This document shows positions 53,384 to 61,581 of a stretch of 64,000 nt of DNA, piece after piece. Each line of letters opens with the position of its first letter. Position 1 is the stretch's first letter. Position numbers and translations under genes: made by a program. The stretch spans positions 202,143 to 266,142 of the forward strand of contig NZ_AGUF01000052.1 in the NCBI RefSeq assembly GCF_000236785.1, written 5' to 3'. The notes beneath the pieces were generated by a model. That model made no database searches, had not been told where the DNA came from, and saw only the letters and a program-made list of their open reading frames with translations. This DNA comes from Achromobacter arsenitoxydans SY8 (GTDB taxonomy: Bacteria; Pseudomonadota; Gammaproteobacteria; Burkholderiales; Burkholderiaceae_B).

Positions 53384-54150
53384 TCGCCGCTGCGACGACG
53401 CCGCTGGCAAGCGCGCTCGGCCCTTCGCTGGCCTTTGACGGCATTTCCCTGACCCTGGGCCGCACCGACATCCTCAGCGGCGTCAGCTTCAACGTGGCGG
53501 CCGGCAGCGTGCACGCGCTGGTCGGCCCCAACGGCGGCGGCAAGAGCTCACTGGTCAAGACCTTGCTGGGCCAGATGCCCCATCGCGGCAAGCTGAGCGT
53601 GTCGTGGCCGGGAGACCGGCCCGGCGTCATCGGCTACATCCCGCAGGCGCTGGAGTTCGACCGCGGCCTGCCCATGACGGTCAATGATTTCATGGCCGCG
53701 ATGTGCCAGCGCAAGCCGGCCTTTCTTGGCCTGTCGCGCGCGCGATCGGGCGAGATCGGCGACGCCCTGGCCCGCGTGGGCATGCAGGACAAGCGCAACC
53801 GGCGCATGGGCGCCCTGTCTGGCGGCGAACGCCAGCGCGTGCTGCTGGCGCAGGGCCTGGTGCCCGGCCCGTCGATGGTGGTGCTGGACGAACCCATGTC
53901 CGCGCTCGACGAAGCCGGCGTGCGCGTGTTCGAGGAACTGCTGGACAACTGGCGTGCGCAGCGCGTGACCGTGCTGTGGATCGAACACGACCTGGAAGCC
54001 GTCGGCCGCCTGGCCGACCGCGTTACCGGGCTGAACCGCCAGGTGCTGTGCGACGGCCCGCCCGCCCAGGTGCTGACGCCCGACCGGCTGCTGGCTTTGT
54101 TTTCAACCCGGCCGCGCGTCGGCAGTCTGCCGCAGGAGCGCGCCGCATGA
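53380..54150 (+). CDS. Metal ABC transporter ATPase
   Basis: This 256-residue ATPase starts at GTG 53380. Walker A is GPNGGGKSS, the Q-loop is YIPQALEF, the signature LSGGERQR, Walker B VVLDEPMSALDE, and the switch His IEHD. It is complete. It overlaps both neighbours by 4 bp. An upstream in-frame extension is inside the binding-protein gene and is rejected. Confidence 0.92.
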   Translation: MIAAATTPLASALGPSLAFDGISLTLGRTDILSGVSFNVAAGSVHALVGPNGGGKSSLVKTLLGQMPHRGKLSVSWPGDRPGVIGYIPQALEFDRGLPMTVNDFMAAMCQRKPAFLGLSRARSGEIGDALARVGMQDKRNRRMGALSGGERQRVLLAQGLVPGPSMVVLDEPMSALDEAGVRVFEELLDNWRAQRVTVLWIEHDLEAVGRLADRVTGLNRQVLCDGPPAQVLTPDRLLALFSTRPRVGSLPQERAA

Positions 54151-55052
54151 ACGCCTTTTTCGACAATTTGCGGCTCTGGATTCAAGGCGCAGCCGAATCC
54201 GGCATGCTGCCCGGCTCGCTCTCCTATGGCTTTGTGATCAATGCCCTGCTGGCCGGCTTGATCATCGGCCCGGTGCTGGGCGGCCTGGGCACCCTGGTGG
54301 TGGTCAAGCGCTTCGCCTTCTTTTCGGAAGCCGTGGGCCACGCCGCGCTGACCGGCGTCGCCATCGGCATCCTGCTGGGCGAGCCCTATACGGGCCCCTA
54401 CGGCAGCCTGTTCAGCTACTGCCTGATCTTCGGCATCCTGCTGAACTTCCTGAGCAACCGCACGCGGCTCACGCCCGACACGCTGATCGGCGTGTTCCTG
54501 TCGGTGTCGCTGGCGCTGGGCGCCAGCCTGCTGCTGGTGCTGTCCGGACGCATCAACATCCACATCCTGGAGAACGTGCTGTTCGGCTCCGTGCTGACCG
54601 TCAATAGCAATGACCTCTCGGTGCTGACGTGTGTGGCGGTCCTGGCGCTTGCGCTGGCCCTGCCCAACTACAACCGGCTGATGCTGGCCAGCTTCAATCC
54701 CCAGCTCGCAGCGGTGCGCGGCGTGCCGGTCAAGGCCATGGACTACCTGTTCGTGATCCTGGTGACGCTGGTGACCGTGGCGTCGGTCAAGGTGATCGGC
54801 GCCATCCTGGTCGGCGCGCTGCTGGTGATCCCCGCCGCCGCGGCCCGGATGCTCGCGCAGTCGCTCAAGAGCTTCTTTGCGCTGTCGGTGCTGCTGGCGT
54901 TGATCAGCACGCTGGCCGGCATCATGTTGCCGATCGAGCTGGAACTGCCGGTGCCCTCGGGCGCGGCCATCATTCTGGTCGCCGGCATATTGTTTGCGAT
55001 CGCGGCCCTGGCCCGCAGCCTGGTCCCCGGTCTGAAAGGAAACGCAGCATGA
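54147..55052 (+). CDS. Metal ABC transporter permease (ZnuB/TroC type)
   Basis: This 301-residue protein has eight to nine helices and the ABC-3 features GTLVVVKRFAFFSEAVGHAALTG (loop shortened here: FFSExVGHAALTG) and KVIGAILVGALLVIPAAAA. It is the membrane channel of the importer. ATGA overlaps join it to the ATPase and the second binding protein. Confidence 0.92.
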   Translation: MNAFFDNLRLWIQGAAESGMLPGSLSYGFVINALLAGLIIGPVLGGLGTLVVVKRFAFFSEAVGHAALTGVAIGILLGEPYTGPYGSLFSYCLIFGILLNFLSNRTRLTPDTLIGVFLSVSLALGASLLLVLSGRINIHILENVLFGSVLTVNSNDLSVLTCVAVLALALALPNYNRLMLASFNPQLAAVRGVPVKAMDYLFVILVTLVTVASVKVIGAILVGALLVIPAAAARMLAQSLKSFFALSVLLALISTLAGIMLPIELELPVPSGAAIILVAGILFAIAALARSLVPGLKGNAA

Positions 55053-56050
55053 ATCTGAAGTCCAGGTACGCAATATTGCGCCGCGCCGCCCTGGCGGCGG
55101 CATTGGCGTCCGCGCTGGGAACCGCCGCCGTGGCGCACGCCCAGGAAGCCCCTAAGTCCGGCCGAGCAGCGCGCGCGGCGCAGGCAGACGCCCCGCCGGC
55201 GGCGCCTGCCGCGGCCACGGTGCTGGCCGCCCACCCCGTGGTCTATGCCCTGACCAGCAGTCTGGCCGAAGGCACCGGCATCCGCGTCGAGCGGGCCGCC
55301 CCGGCCAACCTGCCGGCCACACGCCTGTCTTCCTATTTCCATGGGCGCGGCGGCCCCGCGCTGCAGAAGGCCGCGGCGACGGCCGATGCGGCGGTGGGCC
55401 TGCGCTCGATCTGGCCTGACGATCCGCTATACGCCACCGCGCGCCGCAGCAACATCCGCATCATTGAAATCGACGCTGCCCGTCCGCTGGACGGCGCGCT
55501 CAACGGCATCGCGCTGCAAAGCGACGCCCGCCCCGGCGGCCAGTTCGCGGCCTATCCCTGGCTCAGCATCGTCAACCTGGGGCGCATGGCGGACATCGTC
55601 GCCGCTGACCTGGGCCGCCTGTCGCCCGCGGACGACAAGCGCATTGGCGAAAACCTGGCCCGCATCAAGCGCACGCTGGTGGAACTGAATGCGTCGAGCC
55701 AGGCCGGCCTGGCCCGGGCCGAGAACGTTGCGGTGGTCAGCCTGTCCGAGCGCCTGCCGTACCTGATCACGGAATTCAACCTGGACCTCATCGACACGCA
55801 GGCGCGCGACGACAAGGACTGGACGCCGGAAACACTGGCTGCGCTGACCGCGCAGTTGAACGACAACGGTGCGGCCGCCGCCCTGCTGCACCGCGAGCCC
55901 ACCCCGGAATTGCGGCAGGCCATCGAGGCCGGCGGCGCCCGCGTGGTGGTCCTGGCCACCGATGGCGCCGATCCCGTGGCCGACCTGCAGACCAACGCGA
56001 AACTGCTGCTGCAGGCCCTGGCGCCCGCGGCTGCCGCCGCGGCAAAGTAA
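55049..56050 (+). CDS. Second metal-binding-protein-like exported protein
   Basis: This 333-residue protein has a signal peptide (cleavage near VAHAQE) and an alpha/beta fold typical of cluster A-I binding proteins (LAAHPVVYALTSSLAEGTG; NLGRMADIVAADLGRL; ALTAQLNDNGAAAALLHREPT). It has fewer candidate His ligands than the first binding protein (His in AAHPV, YFHGRG, LLHRE). It may bind a different form of the metal or a chelate. Confidence 0.82.
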   Translation: MNLKSRYAILRRAALAAALASALGTAAVAHAQEAPKSGRAARAAQADAPPAAPAAATVLAAHPVVYALTSSLAEGTGIRVERAAPANLPATRLSSYFHGRGGPALQKAAATADAAVGLRSIWPDDPLYATARRSNIRIIEIDAARPLDGALNGIALQSDARPGGQFAAYPWLSIVNLGRMADIVAADLGRLSPADDKRIGENLARIKRTLVELNASSQAGLARAENVAVVSLSERLPYLITEFNLDLIDTQARDDKDWTPETLAALTAQLNDNGAAAALLHREPTPELRQAIEAGGARVVVLATDGADPVADLQTNAKLLLQALAPAAAAAAK

Positions 56051-56076
56051 GGCGGCGCGCCGGCTGACCGCAGCCG

Positions 56077-56216
56077 GCGCCTCTGACCGGGCGCCTCTGA
56101 CCGGGCGCCTCTGACCGGGCGCCTCTGACCGGGCGCCTCTGACCGGGCGCCTCTGACCGGGCGCCTCTGACCGGGCGCCTCTGACCGGGCGTCCCTAGCC
56201 GGGCGCCCCTAGCCCG
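56077..56216. repeat. 14-bp tandem repeat, ten units
   Basis: The unit GCGCCTCTGACCGG occurs eight times without a change (56077-56188), then in two diverged copies (56189-56216), the last reaching into the LysR stop codon region. It lies between two convergent genes. GGCGCC and CCGG palindromes at each junction may fold in RNA. Copy number is likely to vary between strains. Confidence 0.95.
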
Positions 56217-57156
56217 CGCCGCTTTCGGTCTGCGCCGCCGCCTCTCTCAGGCATTCGATCAGTTGCACGCTTGCGGCCGGCAACCCCGCGCCGCGCAGCG
56301 TGATGATGCCGACAGGCGGCAGCGCCAGCGACAGCGGCACATCCAGGATCCTGCACAGGCCCTGCCGTTCGAAGCGCCGGGCCGCCGACTGCGCCAGGAA
56401 CCCTACCCCGCCCCGTTCGCCCACGAAGGTCAGCGTCGCCAGATAGGACGAAGTTTCCATCAGGTCGGACGACGGCTGCAGCCCGTGGCGATGAAACTGC
56501 TGCTCCAGCTTCACGCGCAGGGACGCCCACGGCGGCGGCATGACACACGGCAAGGCGGCCAGATCGGCCCATTCCGGTTGCGCCATGCCGGCTATCGGGC
56601 TGCCCGGCGCGGCGATCGCCACCATGGGTTCGTCGAACAAGGCCTCTGTCTGCAGGTCCGGCGCCGCATAGCCGGGTTCCAGCCGCCCCACGAACAGGTC
56701 CAGCTCGCCCAGGCGCAGCTTGGGCAACAGGTGGGTCAGGTCGCCTTCCTCGATCTGCACCGTGGCGCGCGCCGACCGCGCCTTCAGCGCCCGCACCGCA
56801 CGCGCCAATAGCACCGGCATGGCCACGGCCATCGCGCCGACCCGCGTCTTGCCCGCGGCGCCGCTGGCGGCCGCGTCGATCTCATCGCGCGTGCGTTCGT
56901 ATTGCGCCAATACGCCGCGCGCAAAGCGCACCACGGCATGGCCCGCAGGGGTGGGTTCCGTGCCGCGGACGGACCGGTCGAACAGCGCAAGCCCGAGCAT
57001 GGCCTCGACTTCGGACAACATGCGCGACACGGCGGGCTGGCTGACCGCCATGAATTCGGCCGTGCGGCCCAGGTGACGGAATTCGTCCAGCGCCACGACC
57101 AGTTGCAGGTGCCGCAGCTTGAGGTTGGAGCGAAACACGCGGTCCAGGTGCGCCAT
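56209..57156 (-). CDS. LysR-family transcriptional regulator
   Basis: This 315-residue regulator has an N-terminal winged helix (about 15-75: LQLVVALDEFRHLGRTAEF, AVSQPAVSRMLSEVE, GLALFDRS) and a LysR substrate-binding domain. The start at 57156 begins the normal family length; an open frame continues upstream without support. It is divergent from the Bug protein gene and probably controls the sugar-acid module with the encoded metabolite as effector. Confidence 0.92.
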   Translation of the reverse strand: MAHLDRVFRSNLKLRHLQLVVALDEFRHLGRTAEFMAVSQPAVSRMLSEVEAMLGLALFDRSVRGTEPTPAGHAVVRFARGVLAQYERTRDEIDAAASGAAGKTRVGAMAVAMPVLLARAVRALKARSARATVQIEEGDLTHLLPKLRLGELDLFVGRLEPGYAAPDLQTEALFDEPMVAIAAPGSPIAGMAQPEWADLAALPCVMPPPWASLRVKLEQQFHRHGLQPSSDLMETSSYLATLTFVGERGGVGFLAQSAARRFERQGLCRILDVPLSLALPPVGIITLRGAGLPAASVQLIECLREAAAQTESGAG

Positions 57157-57170
57157 GGCGTTTCCAATAC

Positions 57171-57220
57171 ATACCAGACTGGTTATAAATTGATCAGCCA
57201 ATTCTATTGGATAGTTATAT
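57171..57220. promoter_or_regulatory. LysR-type dyad and divergent promoter
   Basis: ACCAG-A-CTGGT (57173-57183), within ATACCAGACTGGTTAT, is a perfect dyad 17-ish bp from the LysR start. CCAAT-TCT-ATTGG (57198-57210) is a second. TTGATC at 57190 with a TAGTTA/TTATAT stretch at 57212-57220 may form the plus-strand promoter. Confidence 0.5.
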
Positions 57221-57300
57221 ATAAGCCCACGAGAATAAGCACCAGGTCGCCCGCAGCCTTTCCGGCGAACCTCAAAAATAACGACATCCGGAGACAATCC

Positions 57301-58305
57301 ATGAGGCACATTCCTACCCCTGACCTGCAGAGGCGCAGGCTGCTGACCGGCGCCGCCTGTGCGGGCGCTGCCGGGCTCCTGGCCCCCTTTGCCGCGCGCG
57401 CCGCCGACTATCCGCAGCGGCCGATCACCTTCATCTGTCCGTGGCCGGTGGGCGGCACCGCCGACCAGTCGATGCGGGCGCTCTGCCAAGTGGCGTCCGG
57501 CGTGCTGGGCCAGTCCATCGTGGTGGAGAACCGGGCGGGCGCGTCTGGCATGATCGGCACCAAGTCGCTGTCGCAGGCCCAGCCCGACGGCTACACCATC
57601 GGCCAGATCCCGATTTCGGTGGCGCGGTTTTCCCAGCTGGGGATGTTGCAGTTGGACCCTCGCAGCGAACTGACCTACCTGGCACGCACCTCGGGCCAGA
57701 CCTTCGGCATCGCCGTGCTGGCCTCGTCGCCGTTCAAGACGCTGAAGGATGTGGTGGCCTACGCCAAGGCCAATCCCGGCAAGCTGAGCTACGGCCACGC
57801 CGGCATTGGCGGCGCCACGCATGTGGGCATGGAGGAATTCGCGATGGCGGCCGGCGCGCGTTTCAACGCGATTGCCTACAAGGGCGGCGCCGCGGCGCTG
57901 CAGGACGTGCTGGGCGGCCAGATCGACCTGTTGGCCGACTCCAGCTCGTGGGCGCCGCATGTCGAATCCGGCAAGCTGCGCCTGCTGGCGACCTGGGGCG
58001 AATCGCGCGCCACGCGCTTCAAGGATGCGCCCACCTTGAAAGAACTGGGCTACGACGTCGTGGTCGAGGCGCCCAACGGCATCGGCGCGCCCAAGGGGCT
58101 GGACCCGGCCGTCGAGCGCAAGCTGCGCGATGCCTTCCGTACCGCCGTCCAGAGCGACGCCTTCAAACAGGTGGCCGACCGCATTGATGCGCCAGTGATG
58201 TATCTGGACGGGCCGGACTACCAGGCCTACGTGGCGGCGGTCTACCAGCAGGAAACCGCGCTGATAGCCCGCCTGAAATTGAAAGAAATGCTGCAGAAAG
58301 GCTGA
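57301..58305 (+). CDS. Bug-family tripartite tricarboxylate transporter receptor
   Basis: This 334-residue protein has an RRR-LLTGAA Tat-like signal (cleavage near ARAAD) and the Bug fold (YPQRPITFICPWPVGGTAD; VENRAGASGMIGT; SYGHAGIGGATHVG). It is a periplasmic receptor for a carboxylate, probably the sugar acid used by the next two enzymes. SD GGAGA. Bug genes are very expanded in this bacterial family and often lack dedicated permeases. Confidence 0.93.
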   Translation: MRHIPTPDLQRRRLLTGAACAGAAGLLAPFAARAADYPQRPITFICPWPVGGTADQSMRALCQVASGVLGQSIVVENRAGASGMIGTKSLSQAQPDGYTIGQIPISVARFSQLGMLQLDPRSELTYLARTSGQTFGIAVLASSPFKTLKDVVAYAKANPGKLSYGHAGIGGATHVGMEEFAMAAGARFNAIAYKGGAAALQDVLGGQIDLLADSSSWAPHVESGKLRLLATWGESRATRFKDAPTLKELGYDVVVEAPNGIGAPKGLDPAVERKLRDAFRTAVQSDAFKQVADRIDAPVMYLDGPDYQAYVAAVYQQETALIARLKLKEMLQKG

Positions 58306-58312
58306 ATCCCCG

Positions 58313-59836
58313 GTGAATTCCAATCCCTTGATCCGCCTGCACGCCAATGACAACGTGCTGGTCGCCAGGCAGGCCCTGGCGCTGGGCATGTCCATCCCGG
58401 AACTGGGCCTGCGCGTGCGGGCTCAGGTGCCGGGCGGCCACAAGATCGCAGCCTGTCGCATCGCGGCGGGCGCGCCGGTGCGCAAGTACGACGCCATCAT
58501 CGGCGTGGCCGCGCGCGACATCGAGGCCGGGGACCATGTGCACGCGCACAACCTGGCGCTGGCCGACTTCGCGCGGGATCCGGCGTTCTGCAGCGACTTG
58601 CGGCCCGTGGACTTGCTGCCCGAGGCCGAGCGCGCCACGTTCCAGGGGTTTGTCCGGGCCGACGGCCGGGTCGGCACCCGCAACTTCATCGGCATCCTGG
58701 CCTCGGTCAACTGCTCCGCCACGGTGATCCACCACATCGCCGAGCACTTCACCCCCGAACGCTTGGCCGCCTATCCCAACGTGGACGGGGTCGCGGCGTT
58801 CGCGCAGACCAGCGGCTGCGGGATGTCGTCGCCCAGCGAGCACTTCGATGTGCTGCGGCGCACGCTGGCGGGCTATGCCCGGCATCCCAACCTGGCGGGC
58901 GTGCTGATCGTGGGGCTGGGTTGCGAACGCAACCAGGTCGCCGCGTTGGTGGAATCGCAGCAGCTTGCGCAGGAGGCGCGCGTGCGCACGCTGGTGATGC
59001 AGGACAGCGGCGGCACGCGCGCCACAATCGCGGCGGGCATCCGCGCCATCCAGGAGATGCTGCCGCAGGCCGACGCCGCACGGCGCACCGCGGTGCCGGC
59101 CAGCCACCTGAAGATCGGATTGGAGTGCGGCGGCTCGGACGGATTCTCCGCGATCACCGCCAATCCCGCGCTGGGCGCGGCGATGGACATCCTGGTTCGC
59201 CACGGCGGCACGGCGATCCTGTCGGAAACGCCCGAGATCCATGGCGTGGAATACATGCTGACGCGCCGCGCCGCAACGCCCGAGGTCGGCCAGAAACTGC
59301 TGGACCGGCTGGCCTGGTGGGAGCGCTACACCGCCGGCCAGAACGCGCAATTCAACGGCGTGGTGGGCCATGGCAACCAGCAAGGCGGGCTTGCCAACAT
59401 CTTTGAAAAGTCCTTGGGTTCGGCCATGAAGGGCGGCACGACGCCGCTGCAGGCCGTGTACGAATATGCCGAACCCATCGACCGCGCCGGACTGGTCTTC
59501 ATGGATTCGCCAGGCTATGACCCGGTGGCCGTCACCGGCCAGATCGCCAGCGGCGCCAACCTGATCTGCTTTACCACCGGCCGCGGCTCCATGTTCGGAT
59601 CCAAGCCCGCGCCCACGCTCAAGCTGGCCAGCAACAGTGCCATGTACGCCCGCCTGGAAGAGGACATGGACATCAATTGCGGCGCGGTGCTGGACGGCGA
59701 CGTCGACATTGGACAGATGGGGCTGCGCATCTTCGAGCACATCCTGCGCGCCGCTTCCGGCGCGCCCACCAAGAGCGAAGCGCTGGGCCTGGGCAATCAC
59801 GAATTCGTGCCCTGGCACCTGGGCATCGTCAGTTGA
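58313..59836 (+). CDS. UxaA-family altronate/galactarate dehydratase
   Basis: This 507-residue dehydratase starts at GTG 58313. Residues about 1-95 form a SAF-like domain and the rest the UxaA catalytic domain (GRVGTRNFIGI, TSGCGM, GLGCERNQ, GLECGGSDGFSAITANPA, TTGRGSMFG, DINCG). It would dehydrate a hexarate or altronate to a keto-deoxy acid, which fits the aldolase that follows. Family members include GarD; the exact substrate is not set. Confidence 0.9.
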   Translation: MNSNPLIRLHANDNVLVARQALALGMSIPELGLRVRAQVPGGHKIAACRIAAGAPVRKYDAIIGVAARDIEAGDHVHAHNLALADFARDPAFCSDLRPVDLLPEAERATFQGFVRADGRVGTRNFIGILASVNCSATVIHHIAEHFTPERLAAYPNVDGVAAFAQTSGCGMSSPSEHFDVLRRTLAGYARHPNLAGVLIVGLGCERNQVAALVESQQLAQEARVRTLVMQDSGGTRATIAAGIRAIQEMLPQADAARRTAVPASHLKIGLECGGSDGFSAITANPALGAAMDILVRHGGTAILSETPEIHGVEYMLTRRAATPEVGQKLLDRLAWWERYTAGQNAQFNGVVGHGNQQGGLANIFEKSLGSAMKGGTTPLQAVYEYAEPIDRAGLVFMDSPGYDPVAVTGQIASGANLICFTTGRGSMFGSKPAPTLKLASNSAMYARLEEDMDINCGAVLDGDVDIGQMGLRIFEHILRAASGAPTKSEALGLGNHEFVPWHLGIVS

Positions 59837-59861
59837 ACCCTTTCTTCAGGAGCCTCCCCGT

Positions 59862-60626
59862 ATGCCGGCCCACAACCCCTTCAAATCCGCCCTTGCGGCG
59901 CGACAGCCGCAGGTCGGCCTGTGGCTGTCGATGGCCGATCCCTATATGGCCGAGGTGTCGGCCACCGCTGGCTTCGACTGGCTGCTGATCGACGGCGAAC
60001 ACGCGCCGAACGACCTGCGCGGCACCTTGGCCACCCTGCAGGCCGTGGCGCCCTATCGTTCCCAGCCTGTGGTGCGCGTGGTGGCCGGCGAGACCGCGCT
60101 CATCAAGCAGGTGCTGGACATCGGCGCCAGGAACCTGCTTGTCCCCATGGTGGATAGCGCCGAGCAGGCGCGCGCGCTGGTGGCCGCCACGCGCTACCCG
60201 CCGCACGGCGTGCGCGGCGTGGGCAGCGCCGTGGGACGCGCATCGCGCTGGAGCGGCCGGGCCGACTACCTGGACGTTGCCGACGACGAGATCTGCCTGC
60301 TGGTGCAGGCGGAAACCGTCGCGGCGCTGGCCGACCTGGAAGCGATCTGCGCGGTTCCCGGCGTGGACGGCGTGTTCATCGGCCCGGCGGATCTGGCCGC
60401 CTCCATGGGCTATCGCGGCCGGCCTGGCCATGCGGAAGTCCAGGCCTCCATCGAGCGCGCCATGCGGGTCATCATCGGCAGCGGCAAGGCGGCCGGCACG
60501 CTGACGTCGGACCCCGCCCTGGCGCGTCGCTACCTGGACCTGGGCTGCACCTTCGTGGCGACCGGCGTCGACATCCTGCTTTACGCGAACAGCGCGCGCC
60601 GCCTTGCCGAGAGTTTCCCAATCTAG
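59862..60626 (+). CDS. HpcH/HpaI-type aldolase
   Basis: This 254-residue class II aldolase has FDWLLIDGEHAPND, the Glu/Asp metal-site region VQAETVAAL and GVDGVFIGPADLAASMG. It would cleave a 2-keto-3-deoxy acid to pyruvate and an aldehyde (for 5-keto-4-deoxyglucarate, tartronate semialdehyde, as in GarL). The start at 59862 has SD AGGAG, ten bases upstream. With the dehydratase it makes a two-step path to central metabolism. Confidence 0.92.
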   Translation: MPAHNPFKSALAARQPQVGLWLSMADPYMAEVSATAGFDWLLIDGEHAPNDLRGTLATLQAVAPYRSQPVVRVVAGETALIKQVLDIGARNLLVPMVDSAEQARALVAATRYPPHGVRGVGSAVGRASRWSGRADYLDVADDEICLLVQAETVAALADLEAICAVPGVDGVFIGPADLAASMGYRGRPGHAEVQASIERAMRVIIGSGKAAGTLTSDPALARRYLDLGCTFVATGVDILLYANSARRLAESFPI

Positions 60627-60753
60627 CCTTGCGCGGCACGGCGTTCAGGCATAAATTGATCAGTACCGCTTTTCGATCGGCCATCTCGATCCAACCGCCC
60701 GAATCGCGCGCGAAGGTTGTTTTCTATCTTTTGTTCCCCAAAGGAGCGATGCG

Positions 60754-61143
60754 ATGCGAGTAAAACACCTGCTTGGCCCAGCGACCGTAGCCTTATCAAT
60801 ATTGTTTGCCCCGCCCACCACGGCCGCGCCTCCCGAACCGGCCCCCATCGTCACCGGTAAGCACTGGACGGAATCGGACGCGAACATAAAAAAGGCCTAC
60901 CTGCTGGGCATGGCGAATGCGCTGGAAGTGGAACGGGCCTATCAGCAGCGCCGGGCCGTCCCGGACACCCAGACCTTGGTGCCGAAGTTCGCCAATGGAC
61001 TTCAAAACCAGACCCTGGACTCCGTGCGCGAGACGGTGGATCGCTGGTATGCGGCAAACCCCTCCCGGCTTGATCGTCCCGTCGTAGAGACGATCTGGTT
61101 CGAGATCGTCGTGCCCGCCACCAAGACGAAACGCACCCCCTAG
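60754..61143 (+). CDS. Small exported hypothetical protein
   Basis: This 129-residue protein has a Sec signal (cleavage near TTAAP, about residue 25) and one helical domain: KKAYLLGMANALEVE, then LDSVRETVDRWYAANPSRLDRPV and a C-terminal strand. SD AAGGAG. The shape recalls Rap1a/Tai-type proteins, but those have Cys pairs missing here. The next small gene starts 8 bp later. Confidence 0.75.
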   Translation: MRVKHLLGPATVALSILFAPPTTAAPPEPAPIVTGKHWTESDANIKKAYLLGMANALEVERAYQQRRAVPDTQTLVPKFANGLQNQTLDSVRETVDRWYAANPSRLDRPVVETIWFEIVVPATKTKRTP

Positions 61144-61151
61144 GAGCCGCC

Positions 61152-61373
61152 ATGAAATCCATCCGAACAATAGGCTTGGCCATTGCGATGGCATCGCTGG
61201 CCGCCTGCACCAACATGACCAAGGAACAGCAAGGCACCGTAACGGGCGGCATCATGGGCGCCGCCGCGGGCGCCGGCATTGCCGCCATCGCGGGCGGCAG
61301 CGCCTGGACCGGCGCCGCCATCGGCGGCGCGGCCGGCGGCATCGCGGGCAATATCCGCGGCGCCAACCAGTAA
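61152..61373 (+). CDS. Glycine-zipper lipoprotein
   Basis: This 73-residue protein has lipobox LAAC (Cys19) and two glycine-zipper runs (GGIMGAAAGAGIAAIAGG; GAAIGGAAGGIAGNIRG). It is a small envelope lipoprotein of YMGG/osmotically-induced-like type. A 13-bp inverted repeat follows at 61424. Confidence 0.82.
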   Translation: MKSIRTIGLAIAMASLAACTNMTKEQQGTVTGGIMGAAAGAGIAAIAGGSAWTGAAIGGAAGGIAGNIRGANQ

Positions 61374-61423
61374 ACGGGCAAGCGCCGCGCATGGCCGCGC
61401 GGCGCCCCGCCTGCTTTCCCTCC

Positions 61424-61464
61424 CATCACGCCGGCTCGCGCCGCAAGCGCCAGCCGGCGTGATG
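61424..61464 (+). terminator. Hairpin after the glycine-zipper gene
   Basis: CATCACGCCGGCT (61424-61436) and AGCCGGCGTGATG (61452-61464) form a perfect 13-bp stem with a 15-base loop. Only a short T run (CCGTTT) follows, so termination is probable but not certain. Confidence 0.6.
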
Positions 61465-61581
61465 CCGTTTCAGCGCGGACAATATTGCAGGGACGCCACC
61501 GAGCAGCGCCGCAGCAAGACCGGCATACACTGCTACGCTTTCACGCCGCGCATCCATCCCTGCCATGCACGCTTTCCCTCG

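Noticed and set aside
53634-55103. 489-residue minus-strand frame over the ABC genes
   Set aside because: Gln/His/Arg-rich antisense shadow of ATPase and permease genes.
56077-56216. Possible CRISPR array
   Set aside because: Units are 14 bp and contiguous with no spacers.
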